A stretch of 64,000 nt of DNA from Neobacillus nitrireducens (GTDB lineage: Bacteria > Bacillota > Bacilli > Bacillales > Cytobacillaceae): positions 3,674,501-3,738,500 of the forward strand of contig NZ_CP133262.1 in assembly GCF_030915405.1 (NCBI RefSeq). Reading direction: 5' to 3'. Shown piece after piece: positions 8,610 to 18,218 of this stretch; the first letter of the stretch is position 1; each line of letters begins with the position of its first letter. The notes under the pieces are model-generated. The model was not told where the DNA came from, made no database searches, and saw only the letters and a program-made list of their open reading frames with translations. The position numbers were made by a program, and so were the translations under genes.

Positions 8610-9501
8610 TAAAATAACAGTGATCGGCAGTATCAATATGGATTTAGTGACGAGTACCAATCGAGTACCCATCCTAGGGGAAACGGTGATGGGGGAAGCC
8701 TTTCATACCATTCCGGGAGGAAAAGGTGCCAATCAGGCCGTAGCCGCTGCAAGATTGGGTGCGGAAACCACGATGATTGGCTGTGTCGGCAATGATTTAT
8801 TTGGCCAGGACCTATTAAAGCATTTGAAGAGTCAAGGTATAAATGTGGCTAATGTGAAACCGGTTACACACTCTTCGACGGGCATCGCCTCGATTACTTT
8901 GTCCAATGGAGACAATCAGATTATTGTGATTCCAGGTGCGAATTATCAAGTCACTCCAGATGTTGTTGCCTCATTTGAAGAGGTTATTGCAACTAGTGAT
9001 ATCTTGTTACTTCAGCTCGAAATTCCGCTTGAGAGTGTGGAAAAAGCAGCCGAACTTGCGGTCAAGCATCAGGTGAAAGTGATTTTAAATCCTGCACCGA
9101 TTCAACCGCTTCCGAAGGGATTGCTAGAGAAGGTCAATTACCTAACTCCTAATGAGTATGAACAACAATTACTCTTTGATTCGATTGAATGGACCGTTGA
9201 AGAGCGGCAAGAGATGTTAAAGAAATGTATTATTACTAGAGGTTCCAAGGGAATTACCTTTTATCAAGATGAAAAAGTGGAGATTCCTAGTTTTAAAGTA
9301 GATGTCGTTGATACGACGGGTGCCGGAGATTCCTTTAATGGGGGTTTCGCATATTCCATCAGTCAAGGGGCGTCTTTAGAGGATTCTTGTCGGTTTGCAA
9401 CGGCTGTCGCAGCTCTTTCGGTGACCAAGCTTGGTGCCCAAAGCGGCATGCCAACACTAGAAGAGGTTCAGGCGTTTTTACAAACACAGGGAGAGGAGTG
9501 A
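8599..9501 (+). CDS. rbsK: Ribokinase
   Basis: A 300-aa PfkB-family sugar kinase converting ribose to ribose 5-phosphate. The N-terminus has GSINMDLV and the GGKGANQAVAAARLG sugar-binding signature. The C-terminal DTTGAGDSFNGGF carries the catalytic base D244. Translation starts at TTG (8599) with TAGGAGTG upstream, inside the last 11 nt of rbsR, so the two genes are translationally coupled. Length matches the family. Confidence 0.95.
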   Translation: MKNSKITVIGSINMDLVTSTNRVPILGETVMGEAFHTIPGGKGANQAVAAARLGAETTMIGCVGNDLFGQDLLKHLKSQGINVANVKPVTHSSTGIASITLSNGDNQIIVIPGANYQVTPDVVASFEEVIATSDILLLQLEIPLESVEKAAELAVKHQVKVILNPAPIQPLPKGLLEKVNYLTPNEYEQQLLFDSIEWTVEERQEMLKKCIITRGSKGITFYQDEKVEIPSFKVDVVDTTGAGDSFNGGFAYSISQGASLEDSCRFATAVAALSVTKLGAQSGMPTLEEVQAFLQTQGEE

Positions 9502-9507
9502 AATCGA

Positions 9508-9903
9508 ATGAAGAAAAATGGCATCTTAAATAGTCACATTTCCGAAGTCCTTTCACGGCTTGGTCATACAGATACAATCGTCATTGCGGATTGCGGGCTG
9601 CCAATTCCGGCAGAAACGATCCGAATTGACCTTTCACTTAACCTAGGGACTCCATCTTTTATGGAAACGCTTCAAGTTGTCTTAGCGGATATGGCAGTGG
9701 AGAAAGTAACTCTAGCCCATGAAATCAAAGAACAAAATCCAGAAGTAGAGGGTCAGGTTACAAATCTAGTAAATGGTGTTCCCATTAATTATATTACCCA
9801 TGAAGAACTAAAGGCATTAACGAAACAGGCGAAAGCGGTGATTCGGACCGGTGAAGCAACTCCCTATGCCAATATTATTTTACACGCAGGAGTGATTTTC
9901 TAA
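9508..9903 (+). CDS. rbsD: D-ribose pyranase
   Basis: This 131-aa protein interconverts the beta-pyranose and beta-furanose forms of ribose, supplying the furanose used by ribokinase. It is full length and has the family's [16 protein letters not shown] segment, with the active-site H20 and D28 in the expected places. It starts 6 nt after rbsK and ends 1 nt before rbsA, within one operon. Confidence 0.95.
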   Translation: MKKNGILNSHISEVLSRLGHTDTIVIADCGLPIPAETIRIDLSLNLGTPSFMETLQVVLADMAVEKVTLAHEIKEQNPEVEGQVTNLVNGVPINYITHEELKALTKQAKAVIRTGEATPYANIILHAGVIF

Positions 9904-9904
9904 T

Positions 9905-11404
9905 ATGAGCCTTACACCTGTCATCGAAATGAAGGGCATAAGCAAAGCATTTTCTGGAAACAGGGTTTTGGATCAAGTTGATTTTCAGCTTTTACGAGGT
10001 GAAATCCATGCCCTGATGGGGGAAAATGGTGCGGGGAAATCAACGTTAATCAAGATTTTAACCGGGATTTACGAACGTGATGCTGGGAAGGTTTTTATCA
10101 AAGGGAAAGAGGTCCATTTTAAAAACCCGAAAGAAGCAGAGCAAATGGGGATTGCTGTCATCCATCAAGAGTTAAATATTATTCCTTATCTCACCGTCTA
10201 TGAAAATATGTTTCTTGGCAAAGAATTGACGGTTGGCAGGTTTGGGATTACTAGAGATAAAGAAATGAAGAAGAAGACGAAGGAATACTTAGACCGCCTA
10301 GGAATTGAGATTGATCCGAATATGGAAGCGGGAAATTTATCTGTCGGTCAACAACAAATGATTGAAATTGCACGTGCGGTTGCGGCCAATACAGAGGTCC
10401 TTATCATGGATGAGCCAACAGCAGCGCTGACGGATCGGGAAATTGAGGCCCTATTTAAAGTGATTGACTCCTTAAAGAAACAAGGAGTGGGAATCGTCTA
10501 TATCTCGCATCGGATGGAAGAGATTTTTCAGATTTGTGACCGAATTTCAGTCCTTCGGGACGGACAATTCATCGATAGCAAAGAAGTGGCTAAGACCAAC
10601 TTTGATGAAATTGTCAAATTAATGGTGGGACGGCAGTTGGGTGAGCGTTTCCCAGAACGGAATACGAAAATTGGCCAAGAACGATTCAAGGTCGAGAACT
10701 TAACAAGCAAAGGCAGCTTTGAAAATATTAGCTTTTCCATTCATCAAGGTGAGATTGTTGGTGTTGCGGGTCTAATGGGTGCTGGCCGTAGTGAAATCAT
10801 GCAAGCCATCTTCGGTTATCGTGCCCTTGATGGAGGTAAGATGTTCATTGATGGTAAGGAAGTAACCATCAAGTCTCCGTATGAAGCGATTAAGGCTGGG
10901 ATTGCATTTGTGACGGAGGACAGAAAAAGCCAAGGGCTTATTCTTGATCTTTCCGTTCGTGAGAATTTATCGATTACCACGCTTGATAAAATTTCTAATA
11001 AGAGTGTGGTTTCCTCTAAAACTGAAATAAGCCTGGTCGATGAAATGATTGAAAAGCTTCATGTGAAAACATCTGGCCGAGAAATTAGTGTCAAATCCTT
11101 AAGTGGTGGGAATCAACAAAAGATTGTCATCGGTAAATGGTTAGGAATTCATCCCAAAATATTAATTCTTGATGAGCCCACACGAGGAGTGGATGTGGGG
11201 GCGAAGAAAGAAATCTATCAATTAATGAACGATTTAACCAAACAAGGGGTTTCAATCATTATGGTTTCGTCTGAGCTTCCTGAGATATTAGGAATGAGTG
11301 ACCGGGTTCTCGTGATCCATGAGGGGAAATTAACTAACGTGCTGAATAAGTCGGAGGCAACCCAAGAAAATATTATGCAATCCGCAACTGGAGGTAATCA
11401 TTAA
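9905..11404 (+). CDS. rbsA: Ribose ABC transporter, ATP-binding protein
   Basis: A 499-aa protein with two nucleotide-binding domains in tandem, as in all RbsA/MglA sugar importers. Domain 1 has the Walker A motif [10 protein letters not shown] (about residues 39-48), the signature SVGQQQ and Walker B LIMDEP. Domain 2 has the degenerate Walker [10 protein letters not shown], the signature LSGGNQQK and Walker [12 protein letters not shown]. It powers uptake of ribose with RbsC and RbsB. Its stop codon overlaps the rbsC start by one base. Confidence 0.95.
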   Translation: MSLTPVIEMKGISKAFSGNRVLDQVDFQLLRGEIHALMGENGAGKSTLIKILTGIYERDAGKVFIKGKEVHFKNPKEAEQMGIAVIHQELNIIPYLTVYENMFLGKELTVGRFGITRDKEMKKKTKEYLDRLGIEIDPNMEAGNLSVGQQQMIEIARAVAANTEVLIMDEPTAALTDREIEALFKVIDSLKKQGVGIVYISHRMEEIFQICDRISVLRDGQFIDSKEVAKTNFDEIVKLMVGRQLGERFPERNTKIGQERFKVENLTSKGSFENISFSIHQGEIVGVAGLMGAGRSEIMQAIFGYRALDGGKMFIDGKEVTIKSPYEAIKAGIAFVTEDRKSQGLILDLSVRENLSITTLDKISNKSVVSSKTEISLVDEMIEKLHVKTSGREISVKSLSGGNQQKIVIGKWLGIHPKILILDEPTRGVDVGAKKEIYQLMNDLTKQGVSIIMVSSELPEILGMSDRVLVIHEGKLTNVLNKSEATQENIMQSATGGNH

Positions 11405-12342
11405 TGAAATCCGCAAAGTTCCAGATCTTACAAAAGTTAGGTCCGTTAATTGGACTCATTGTCATTACGGTCATTCTTTCAATCGTAAGTGAAAGCTTTT
11501 TAACCTTAGATAATATCTTTAATGTACTGCGCCAAGTTTCCATTAATGCGTTAATTGCCTTCGGAATGACCTTCGTCATCTTAACAGGTGGAATTGATTT
11601 GTCAGTTGGATCGATTTTAGCGTTATCCTCCGCGATAACCGCTGGGATGTTAGCGAATGGAATGGATCCAACGCTTTCGATGTTAATTGGCTTAGGAGCA
11701 GGTGCGGTCATGGGGGCCATTAATGGTCTATTTATCACCAAAGGAAAAGTCGCTCCGTTTATTGCGACGCTGGCAACAATGACAATTTTCCGGGGGCTAA
11801 CCTTGGTTTATACGGATGGCCGCCCGATTACCGGGCTGTCAACGAGTTCATTTTTTGAAATCATGGGAAGAGGCTATTTTGGTTGGATTCCTGTACCGGT
11901 CATTTGGATGCTCATTTGTTATCTGATTCTTTATTTTATCCTGAAAAAGACCACATTTGGCCGCAGAGTTTACGCAATTGGCGGGAATGAAGAGGCATCA
12001 ATCCTTTCAGGAATCAAGGTAACGAATGTGAAAATTTGGATTTACTCAATTACCGGGGCTCTTTCTGCTCTTGCAGGGATTATCCTGGCATCGAGATTGG
12101 ATTCTGCCCAGCCAACTGCTGGTACCTCTTATGAACTTGATGCCATTGCATCTGTTGTTTTAGGTGGAACAAGTCTTTCAGGTGGAAAAGGGTGGATTTT
12201 TGGAACATTGGTTGGGGCACTCATTATTGGAGTTTTAAATAATGGTTTGAATTTAATGAATGTTAGCTCCTTCTACCAGCAGGTAGTTAAAGGGGGTGTC
12301 ATCTTACTAGCCGTCTTGCTTGATCGTAAAAAAACTGCTTAA
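11404..12342 (+). CDS. rbsC: Ribose ABC transporter, permease
   Basis: A 312-aa, very hydrophobic protein with about 8-10 membrane helices. It matches the branched sugar permease family by the SINALIAFGMTFVILTGGIDLSVGS region (residues about 46-70) and the EAA-like loop GGNEEASILSGI. It forms the membrane channel of the RbsABC importer. Start ATG overlaps the rbsA stop (TAATG), giving coupled translation. Confidence 0.95.
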   Translation: MKSAKFQILQKLGPLIGLIVITVILSIVSESFLTLDNIFNVLRQVSINALIAFGMTFVILTGGIDLSVGSILALSSAITAGMLANGMDPTLSMLIGLGAGAVMGAINGLFITKGKVAPFIATLATMTIFRGLTLVYTDGRPITGLSTSSFFEIMGRGYFGWIPVPVIWMLICYLILYFILKKTTFGRRVYAIGGNEEASILSGIKVTNVKIWIYSITGALSALAGIILASRLDSAQPTAGTSYELDAIASVVLGGTSLSGGKGWIFGTLVGALIIGVLNNGLNLMNVSSFYQQVVKGGVILLAVLLDRKKTA

Positions 12343-12365
12343 TCAAATTATGGGGGTATTAAAAA

Positions 12366-13304
12366 ATGAAAAAACTATTTAAAGGTTTTCTATTTTTAAC
12401 ATTACTAATGGTCGTTTTAGCTGGTTGTTCTACAAAAGCACCTTCAACTTCTTCTGACAAGGATTCATCGAAAAAGATGAAAGACGAGAAACTAAAAGTG
12501 GGTCTTTCGATCTCTACGTTAAATAATCCTTTCTTTGTTTCATTAAAAGAGGGTGCTGAGAAAGAAGCAAAATCACAAGGTACAGAGATGATTACAGTTG
12601 ATGCACAAAATGATTCAGCGAAACAAGTAAGTGATATCGAAGATCTTATTCAAAAGGATGTTAACGTACTAATCGTGAACCCAACTGATTCGGATGCGGT
12701 TAAAGCGGCAATTGAATCAGCTAATAATGCTAACATTCCAGTGATTACGGTGGACCGTAGTGCAAATGGCGGAACAGTTGTAGCCCATATCGCTTCTGAT
12801 AACGTAGCTGGTGGTCAAATGGCTGGTGACTTTATTGTTGAGAAGTTAGGCAAAAAAGGTAAAGTCGTAGAATTAGAGGGAATCCCAGGATCTTCTGCAG
12901 CTCGTGAACGCGGCGAAGGATTCCACAAAGCAATTGATGGTGTCAAAGGTATCGAAGTAGTGGCTAAGCAAGCAGCGGATTTTGACCGTGCAAAAGGATT
13001 AACTGTAATGGAAAATATCCTTCAAGGCAACAAGGATATCCAAGCTGTATTTGCCCACAACGATGAAATGGCGCTAGGAGCTCTTCAAGCACTTGAAGCA
13101 GCTGGATTAAAAGATGTGATTGTTGTCGGTTTTGATGCAACGGATGACGCCGTTAAAGCAGTAAATGACGGTAAAATGGGAGCAACAGTTGCCCAGAAGC
13201 CTGAAGAAATCGGCCAAAAAGGCGTTCAAACAGCGATGAAGGTATTTATGAAGGAATCTGTCGATAAGTTTATTCCTGTATCTTTAGAGTTGATTAAGAA
13301 GTAA
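12366..13304 (+). CDS. rbsB: Ribose-binding lipoprotein
   Basis: A 312-aa substrate-binding protein. Residues 1-21 are a lipoprotein signal ending in the lipobox LAGC, with C21 lipidated. The mature part is a type I periplasmic-binding fold (LKVGLSISTLNNPFFVSLKEG, DAQNDSAKQ, VNPTDSDAV). It is held on the outer face of the membrane and delivers ribose to RbsAC. It ends the operon, and a terminator follows at 13336. Confidence 0.95.
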   Translation: MKKLFKGFLFLTLLMVVLAGCSTKAPSTSSDKDSSKKMKDEKLKVGLSISTLNNPFFVSLKEGAEKEAKSQGTEMITVDAQNDSAKQVSDIEDLIQKDVNVLIVNPTDSDAVKAAIESANNANIPVITVDRSANGGTVVAHIASDNVAGGQMAGDFIVEKLGKKGKVVELEGIPGSSAARERGEGFHKAIDGVKGIEVVAKQAADFDRAKGLTVMENILQGNKDIQAVFAHNDEMALGALQALEAAGLKDVIVVGFDATDDAVKAVNDGKMGATVAQKPEEIGQKGVQTAMKVFMKESVDKFIPVSLELIKK

Positions 13305-13335
13305 GTTTTATTGGAGATTGATAGAGGGTTTAGCG

Positions 13336-13366
13336 GAGAAGTGCTATGGAGCACTTCTCTTTTTTA
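13336..13366 (+). terminator. Terminator of the ribose operon
   Basis: A 10-bp perfect stem (13336-13345 with 13350-13359) with a 4-nt loop is followed by a T6 tract. Confidence 0.85.
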
Positions 13367-13384
13367 TAGTAGAACAAAATCTTC

Positions 13385-13502
13385 AAGAGCCGATTTTTAA
13401 GTTCTATGAGCGGATTTTCGCTTTCAATGAGCGAATCTTGACACTCAATGAGCGGATTTCCACTTCTAATGAGCGAATTTTGACATCCAATGAGCGAATC
13501 TA
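13385..13502. repeat. Intergenic tandem repeat with an exact 21-bp period
   Basis: The core atgagcg(g/a)attt recurs at 13406, 13427, 13448, 13469 and 13490, each step exactly 21 bp. A degenerate copy (aagagccgattt) lies one step earlier at 13385. The region is open in one frame and would encode a 7-residue repeat (NERI plus three), but there is no RBS and no known family, so it is treated as non-coding. Confidence 0.75.
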
Positions 13503-13595
13503 AGAAGCTGCTTATGATTTAGAGAACGATTTATATCTTCTTGGTGATATACTAAAAGAAATAGAATAGTAAAATAATAAATATAAGGAGAAAAA

Positions 13596-14810
13596 ATGGG
13601 ACAGCCAGATAGATATATTAGTGAACAGGACAATGAATCATTGCCTAAAAACAAACGGCTTTTACGAGATTTAACAAGTCAAAATGTATCGTCCGGATTC
13701 ATTTCTAGTACTCTAGTCATGACAGGTCCGGCGTTAATTATTTTGCAGGCAGCGGCGGCGGGGCATTTCTCTGATCAGCAGACCATCAATTGGATGTTTG
13801 CTGTCTATTTCTTTGGAGGGTTATTCGGGATTATCATGCCACTATTATTTAGAATTCCCATCACGGGTGCTCACTCGATTTCAGGAGTTGCCTTTCTAGC
13901 TACGGTGACAGCCCATTTTACCTATCCTCAGCTAATTGGCGGGTATGTGATGTCAGGGCTGATTATTTTGCTGATTGGAATATCAGGACTTTTTACTAAA
14001 ATAATAAAATGGGTGCCGAAGGAAGTCATTGCTGCCATGTTGGCAGGCCTTGTTACCAATTATGTGGTTCAGATTGTCCCAGATGTGAAAACGATGCCTA
14101 TCGTGGGTGGAGCGGCCCTGCTAAGTTTTTTCATCAGTACGAAAATCTCAAACCGGATACCGGCCGTTATGGTCGCAGTGGTGGTCGGGTTTATTACTTT
14201 GTTTTTAACTCAGGACTTACATTCCGCTTCTAAAGGGATTGCTTTTTTCCTGCCATCCGTAAAGACGCCGGAATTTACGTGGATGGGGCTAATCACTCTG
14301 GGACTGCCTCTCGCCATGTTAATCCTAAGTAATGATGTGGCACCTGGAATCGGAGCGCTAGAGAGTTCAGATTTTGAACCTCCGATCCGGAAAATTGTTT
14401 CTTTTAGTGGTGTTTTTTCAATAATCGCAAGCTTTTTTGGAGGGCAAAGTGCAAACATTGCCGGGATGATGACCGCAATTTGCTCTAGCTCGGATGCTGG
14501 GATGAAATCAAAGCGCTATATGGCAGCAGTAGTATCAGGGGTATTGACGTTATTTTTCGGAGTTTTTGCGTGGAAGATTGTCCCTTTTATCCAATCGTTG
14601 CCCGAGGCATTTGTATCGATGCTAGCTGGATTTGCGTTGATGGGTGTACTAATCTCAAGTTTGCAGCAGGGTTTCTCCGAAAATAAATATCGTTTAAGTG
14701 CACTCTTTGCATTCTTGATTGCGTTGTCGCATGTATCATTCTTCCATATTAGCGCACCTGTATGGGGATTGGTTGTTGGCGCAATCATTGCGAAGACGGT
14801 TGAATCATAA
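13596..14810 (+). CDS. BenE family transporter (benzoate/H+ symporter-like)
   Basis: A 404-aa membrane protein with about 11-12 hydrophobic segments and a short hydrophilic N-terminus. It matches the BenE/YdcO family: LTSQNVSSGFISS opening, an IPITGAHSISG segment with a polar break near residue 92, and the late SANIAGMMTAICSSSDA stretch near residues 287-303. The family includes proton-driven benzoate uptake proteins. No benzoate catabolic genes are nearby, so the substrate here is open. The RBS AAGGAG lies just before the ATG. It is a single-gene unit closed by a strong hairpin. Confidence 0.75.
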   Translation: MGQPDRYISEQDNESLPKNKRLLRDLTSQNVSSGFISSTLVMTGPALIILQAAAAGHFSDQQTINWMFAVYFFGGLFGIIMPLLFRIPITGAHSISGVAFLATVTAHFTYPQLIGGYVMSGLIILLIGISGLFTKIIKWVPKEVIAAMLAGLVTNYVVQIVPDVKTMPIVGGAALLSFFISTKISNRIPAVMVAVVVGFITLFLTQDLHSASKGIAFFLPSVKTPEFTWMGLITLGLPLAMLILSNDVAPGIGALESSDFEPPIRKIVSFSGVFSIIASFFGGQSANIAGMMTAICSSSDAGMKSKRYMAAVVSGVLTLFFGVFAWKIVPFIQSLPEAFVSMLAGFALMGVLISSLQQGFSENKYRLSALFAFLIALSHVSFFHISAPVWGLVVGAIIAKTVES

Positions 14811-14841
14811 AAATTTCGGATTTTTGAATTTTTGGTAGAAA

Positions 14842-14887
14842 GGAAAGAGGAGAAGTGTTTTGCACACTTCTTCTCTTTCCCTTTTTA
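14842..14887. terminator. Bidirectional terminator between convergent genes
   Basis: A 16-bp stem (14842-14857 with 14865-14880, one G-U) is followed by T5 rightward. It serves the BenE-family gene and probably also the convergent VOC gene, whose stop codon lies at the edge. Confidence 0.8.
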
Positions 14888-15286
14888 ACCTTGGTCGTTT
14901 CGATCGACGTTAAGTTCAATTAAATTGCCATCTGGGTCGGCACAGAATATTTGTGCAAAGCCACTTATGCTATCAGGTTTCTCCAATAGTTCGACGTTCA
15001 TTTTCTTTAACCAATCCAACGTCTCCGTGTAATCTCTCACTCTCAGCGCAAAATGACCTTCTCTGCTGCTCAGACGTTTGTCTTGGCGAATGGTTTGAGA
15101 GGTAGGAAGAACGATTAGATGAAGCTGTTGACCGTTCACTTCGTACCAAGCACCAGGAAAGTCAAAATTCGGACGCCCGATTTCCTTTAAACATAAGATG
15201 TTGCTATAAAAATGCTTGGCTCGTTCTAAATTGGTAACGGTAAGACTAACGTGATGGAGTTCTGTATAATGAATCACCGCAGTCAT
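14885..15286 (-). CDS. VOC family (glyoxalase/dioxygenase-fold) protein
   Basis: A 133-aa single-module vicinal oxygen chelate protein with two beta-alpha-beta-beta-beta halves: ELHHVSLTVTNLERAKHFYSNIL at the start and HFALRVRDYTETLDWLKK in the second half, ending in IFCADPDGNLIELN. Likely metal ligands are the H near residue 12, the E/Q in the middle and the E before LN. It could be a lactoylglutathione lyase-like, fosfomycin-resistance-like or dioxygenase protein, and the sequence alone does not decide which. Confidence 0.8.
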   Translation of the reverse strand: MTAVIHYTELHHVSLTVTNLERAKHFYSNILCLKEIGRPNFDFPGAWYEVNGQQLHLIVLPTSQTIRQDKRLSSREGHFALRVRDYTETLDWLKKMNVELLEKPDSISGFAQIFCADPDGNLIELNVDRNDQG

Positions 15287-15464
15287 CTCTCCCTACATAT
15301 ATTTAGTATCATCATAACACAAATAGATGATTGGATTGGTGTGTTAAAAATTGAAGCAATGCCCCTTAAGTTACCGTTTGTGAATGCCGGCCAGCTTATT
15401 AAGTAGTTTGAGTAATTTATCGGCCACTTCCCATTTTCTCTTACCTACCACCCCAATAAAACCT

Positions 15465-15491
15465 AAAAAAGCCACGCGGTTAGCCTGGCTT
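15465..15491 (-). terminator. Possible terminator of the GGDEF/HD-GYP gene
   Basis: On the minus strand a short stem (AAGCCA with TGGCTT, 15486-15491 with 15469-15474) is followed by a U6 tract. The stem is weak, so confidence is limited. Confidence 0.45.
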
Positions 15492-15522
15492 GGGTTATTG
15501 TCTTAATTCTCAATGCCTCCTG

Positions 15523-17379
15523 TCAGCCGTTTACTAGAACAGGCTCATTTTTCCGTTCATGCCCAGAGTTATCAAACGCCATGATCATGGCTATAAACGG
15601 TTCGATGAATTGAGGATCAAATTGTTTTCCAGAGCAATCACGCAATTCAGCAATCGCTTCATGGAAGGTTTTTGTTTTTTGATAAGGACGCTCGGTTGTC
15701 ATTGCATCAAAGGAATCGATCACACAGAGAATTCGCGCCAGCTTGGGAATCGATTTTCCTGCTAAGCCATATGGATAGCCGTTCCCGTCATAGCGTTCAT
15801 GGTGGAGTTCAACTAGCGGAATCAAGTCTTCTAATTTCTTATTCGTTGAAATGATCTCTTTTCCATAAGTTACGTGCTTCTTCATCCATTCCCATTCATC
15901 AGACTCAAGCTTTCCTTTTTTATTTAAAATCTCCCGCGGGATTTCTATTTTTCCAATGTCATGGACAAGAGCTCCAAGAATCAGCGTTTTGCGTTCATGA
16001 ACACTTAAGTTAAGGATCCGTGAAAAATCAACCGCATATTGGTAGACCCGTTTACTGTGGCGATAAGTATAGACATCTTTTGAAAGGAAGATCTTTAATT
16101 GAAACTCCGCTTCCTCCAGCTCCTTTTCAAGTGAAAGTAAGCGATGAACGGAATATTCAGAATGCTCATTATAGATTTGGACAAGATTCTTCCCCTGGTT
16201 TTTCGCCGCGTACATGGCTTGGTCTGCTCTGTTCAGAAGTTCAGAAATATTGTAGGTCTCCTTTTCACATTCGGCAATCCCAGATGAAAAGGACAAGCAG
16301 CCGTACGGGAGACGTTCCACCCCAATATAGTAGGTGTCATTTACTTTCTTTCGTAATTCATTCATGAACGAATAAGCGGTTTTACAATCGGTGTTGGGCA
16401 TGATGATCGAAAATTCTTCGCCGCCATAGCGTGCAACGATAAAATTTGCCGCGTCGGACTCGGTTTTTAAAATGGCACCAAATTCCTGAAGCAGATGATC
16501 GCCTTGAATATGCCCGTACAAGTCATTAAATTTTTTAAAATCATCGATATCAAGGATAACCACACTTAAAGGCTGATCCGTTTCCTTTGCTAGAGCTACT
16601 TCCTTTTCCAAAATTTCTTTAAAGTAACCGTGGTTATTGAGACCAGTAAGGAAATCTTTATTTGCCTTCTCAGAAATCTCTTTAAATAGGTTAAAATGCT
16701 GTTTAAATGCTAAAGACAATAAAAAGGCAATAAAGGTGAAGAGAGTTAAACCAAATAATTTTTCGGGTTTCATTAAAATGACTAGGACTAATGAAAGCAC
16801 AAGTGTACTAATATATGTGGCCGTTGTCTCCTTAATAATAGCCTTAAAAAAGTTTACGAGGTTTTCTGTTGCTTCCAATATGAAATAGATCCCAACTAAT
16901 AGTAGATTTAGTGCAAAATAGGTGCAAAAAGAAAGTAAATAGGGAAGGATGTTATCGACACTGATTGGTCCAGTGGAGCCATCTGTAAACATAAAAGCAT
17001 AATAGGAACAAATGATCATTAAGGAATAAACTGAGAAATTAAATAGATGTTTCCACCAGGCGATTTTTCGCTGGAATAACGCAAATACAATGGAATGTAT
17101 GAATAAAACAAGTAATGATGTATTTAATCCATACAAAAAAAGACTTGCTAGATAAATAGAAGAATCCATAGAAAGGGAGTTACCCTTTGGAGGAATCAGT
17201 ATGGTGTAGTAATTAAGCAATAAAATGGAACCGGAAAAAGCAAAAATAACAATCCAATCCATTTGAGAGTACTGTAGGATTTTAATCAAGACAGTAAAGA
17301 ATAAAATCCCTAAGCCCGAAATTAAAAAAAGGTATATATTTGCAGGTTTCTTTAGAATACGCATACTCATCACTCTCAT
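15523..17379 (-). CDS. Membrane GGDEF / HD-GYP cyclic-di-GMP protein
   Basis: A 618-aa protein with about seven membrane helices in residues 1-225, then a GGDEF diguanylate cyclase domain with GGEEF at 319-323, then an HD-GYP phosphodiesterase domain (HDIGK, H473-D474; HHERYDGNGYP near 527-537). Both active-site signatures look intact, so it may make or degrade c-di-GMP. No RxxD inhibitory site is seen at the usual place before GGEEF. It lies downstream of the DUF5317 gene and the 35-codon ORF in the same direction, likely one transcription unit. The N-terminal region probably senses a membrane signal. Confidence 0.9.
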   Translation of the reverse strand: MRVMSMRILKKPANIYLFLISGLGILFFTVLIKILQYSQMDWIVIFAFSGSILLLNYYTILIPPKGNSLSMDSSIYLASLFLYGLNTSLLVLFIHSIVFALFQRKIAWWKHLFNFSVYSLMIICSYYAFMFTDGSTGPISVDNILPYLLSFCTYFALNLLLVGIYFILEATENLVNFFKAIIKETTATYISTLVLSLVLVILMKPEKLFGLTLFTFIAFLLSLAFKQHFNLFKEISEKANKDFLTGLNNHGYFKEILEKEVALAKETDQPLSVVILDIDDFKKFNDLYGHIQGDHLLQEFGAILKTESDAANFIVARYGGEEFSIIMPNTDCKTAYSFMNELRKKVNDTYYIGVERLPYGCLSFSSGIAECEKETYNISELLNRADQAMYAAKNQGKNLVQIYNEHSEYSVHRLLSLEKELEEAEFQLKIFLSKDVYTYRHSKRVYQYAVDFSRILNLSVHERKTLILGALVHDIGKIEIPREILNKKGKLESDEWEWMKKHVTYGKEIISTNKKLEDLIPLVELHHERYDGNGYPYGLAGKSIPKLARILCVIDSFDAMTTERPYQKTKTFHEAIAELRDCSGKQFDPQFIEPFIAMIMAFDNSGHERKNEPVLVNG

Positions 17380-17429
17380 AAATAAATTTAGGAGAAGTAA
17401 AAAAATTACTTCTCCCTACCATTTTACTC

Positions 17430-17537
17430 TTAAACTAATTTAAATCCAGAAGTTAAAGCAATAATGATAGAACCGATAATGATTGCATTGTATAAAATTC
17501 CAGTTAATTTAATCCCTTTTTTTTGTTCATTTTTCAT
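17430..17537 (-). CDS. Small hydrophobic protein coupled to the DUF5317 gene
   Basis: A 35-codon ORF: a charged start (MKNEQKKGIK) followed by one hydrophobic helix rich in I, A, G and S. It has a very strong RBS (GGAGGTGA, 8 nt from the ATG) and overlaps the upstream gene's stop as ATGA, both signs of genuine coupled translation. It is probably a one-helix membrane peptide. It lies between the DUF5317 and GGDEF/HD-GYP genes. Function unknown. Confidence 0.65.
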   Translation of the reverse strand: MKNEQKKGIKLTGILYNAIIIGSIIIALTSGFKLV

Positions 17538-18130
17538 CCCTTTTCACCTCCTCTAAAGGAGACGGGTCTGTATTTACTCTTTTTGGAAACTGGATGATGA
17601 ACCATGAGATGTTGGATGAAAAAGAAGATTCCAATATTCATAACGATATCACCGATACTGATGATTTGCGTTCGTGGATAGGGGTCTGTGATGGGAATAA
17701 CATCGCCCAAAAATCCAAGATATGTAGAAGACGTTAACATCGTATGCTTGGCGTATAGGCTTTCTTTAAGGACTTTAATATATTCGGGATCCAAAATGGC
17801 AGCTGCTTCCAATGAAACCGGCATTCTTCCGCCGTTGATCACCATGACTAAAAAATTGAGAAATACACCAATTAGAATGAGAGTAAATCCTGGGTTATTT
17901 CGGTTTATAAATAAAAATAGCAAACCGAGGACATATACCACAATGTAGATATATCCGCTTACCTGTCCCAGAAATTTATAATCATTTTGGAGCATAAAAA
18001 TCGCTAGTTCAACAACCAATAGGAGAGGGAAAATCCATCCCCACTTTAGCTTTAGCTGTGCCAGAGCTCGTAGATTCCCTTTTCGAAGAAACCCTACTAT
18101 AAACGAAATAATGATGCCGTCAAATACCAT
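17534..18130 (-). CDS. DUF5317-like membrane protein
   Basis: A 198-aa protein with about five membrane helices, matching DUF5317 by MVFDGIIISFIVGFLRKGNL at the start and the NGGRMPVSLEAA motif near residues 109-120. The frame stays open upstream to 18406, but the ATG at 18130 is chosen because an AGGCGGG RBS precedes it and the upstream part looks non-coding. It overlaps the next small ORF by ATGA and leads toward the GGDEF/HD-GYP gene. Function unknown; the neighbourhood suggests a membrane signalling role. Confidence 0.7.
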   Translation of the reverse strand: MVFDGIIISFIVGFLRKGNLRALAQLKLKWGWIFPLLLVVELAIFMLQNDYKFLGQVSGYIYIVVYVLGLLFLFINRNNPGFTLILIGVFLNFLVMVINGGRMPVSLEAAAILDPEYIKVLKESLYAKHTMLTSSTYLGFLGDVIPITDPYPRTQIISIGDIVMNIGIFFFIQHLMVHHPVSKKSKYRPVSFRGGEKG

Positions 18131-18218
18131 AGTTGTTACCCGCCTATGCAAGAATATATAACAATAGAAAAAGTTCAAAAATTCCACAAAAAAAAAATAT
18201 TCCCATAATAATATAATC

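Noticed and set aside
13318-13503. 61-codon ORF across the 21-bp array
   Set aside because: No RBS, a terminator hairpin lies inside it, and the sequence is a repeat of 7 codons forced by the 21-bp period.
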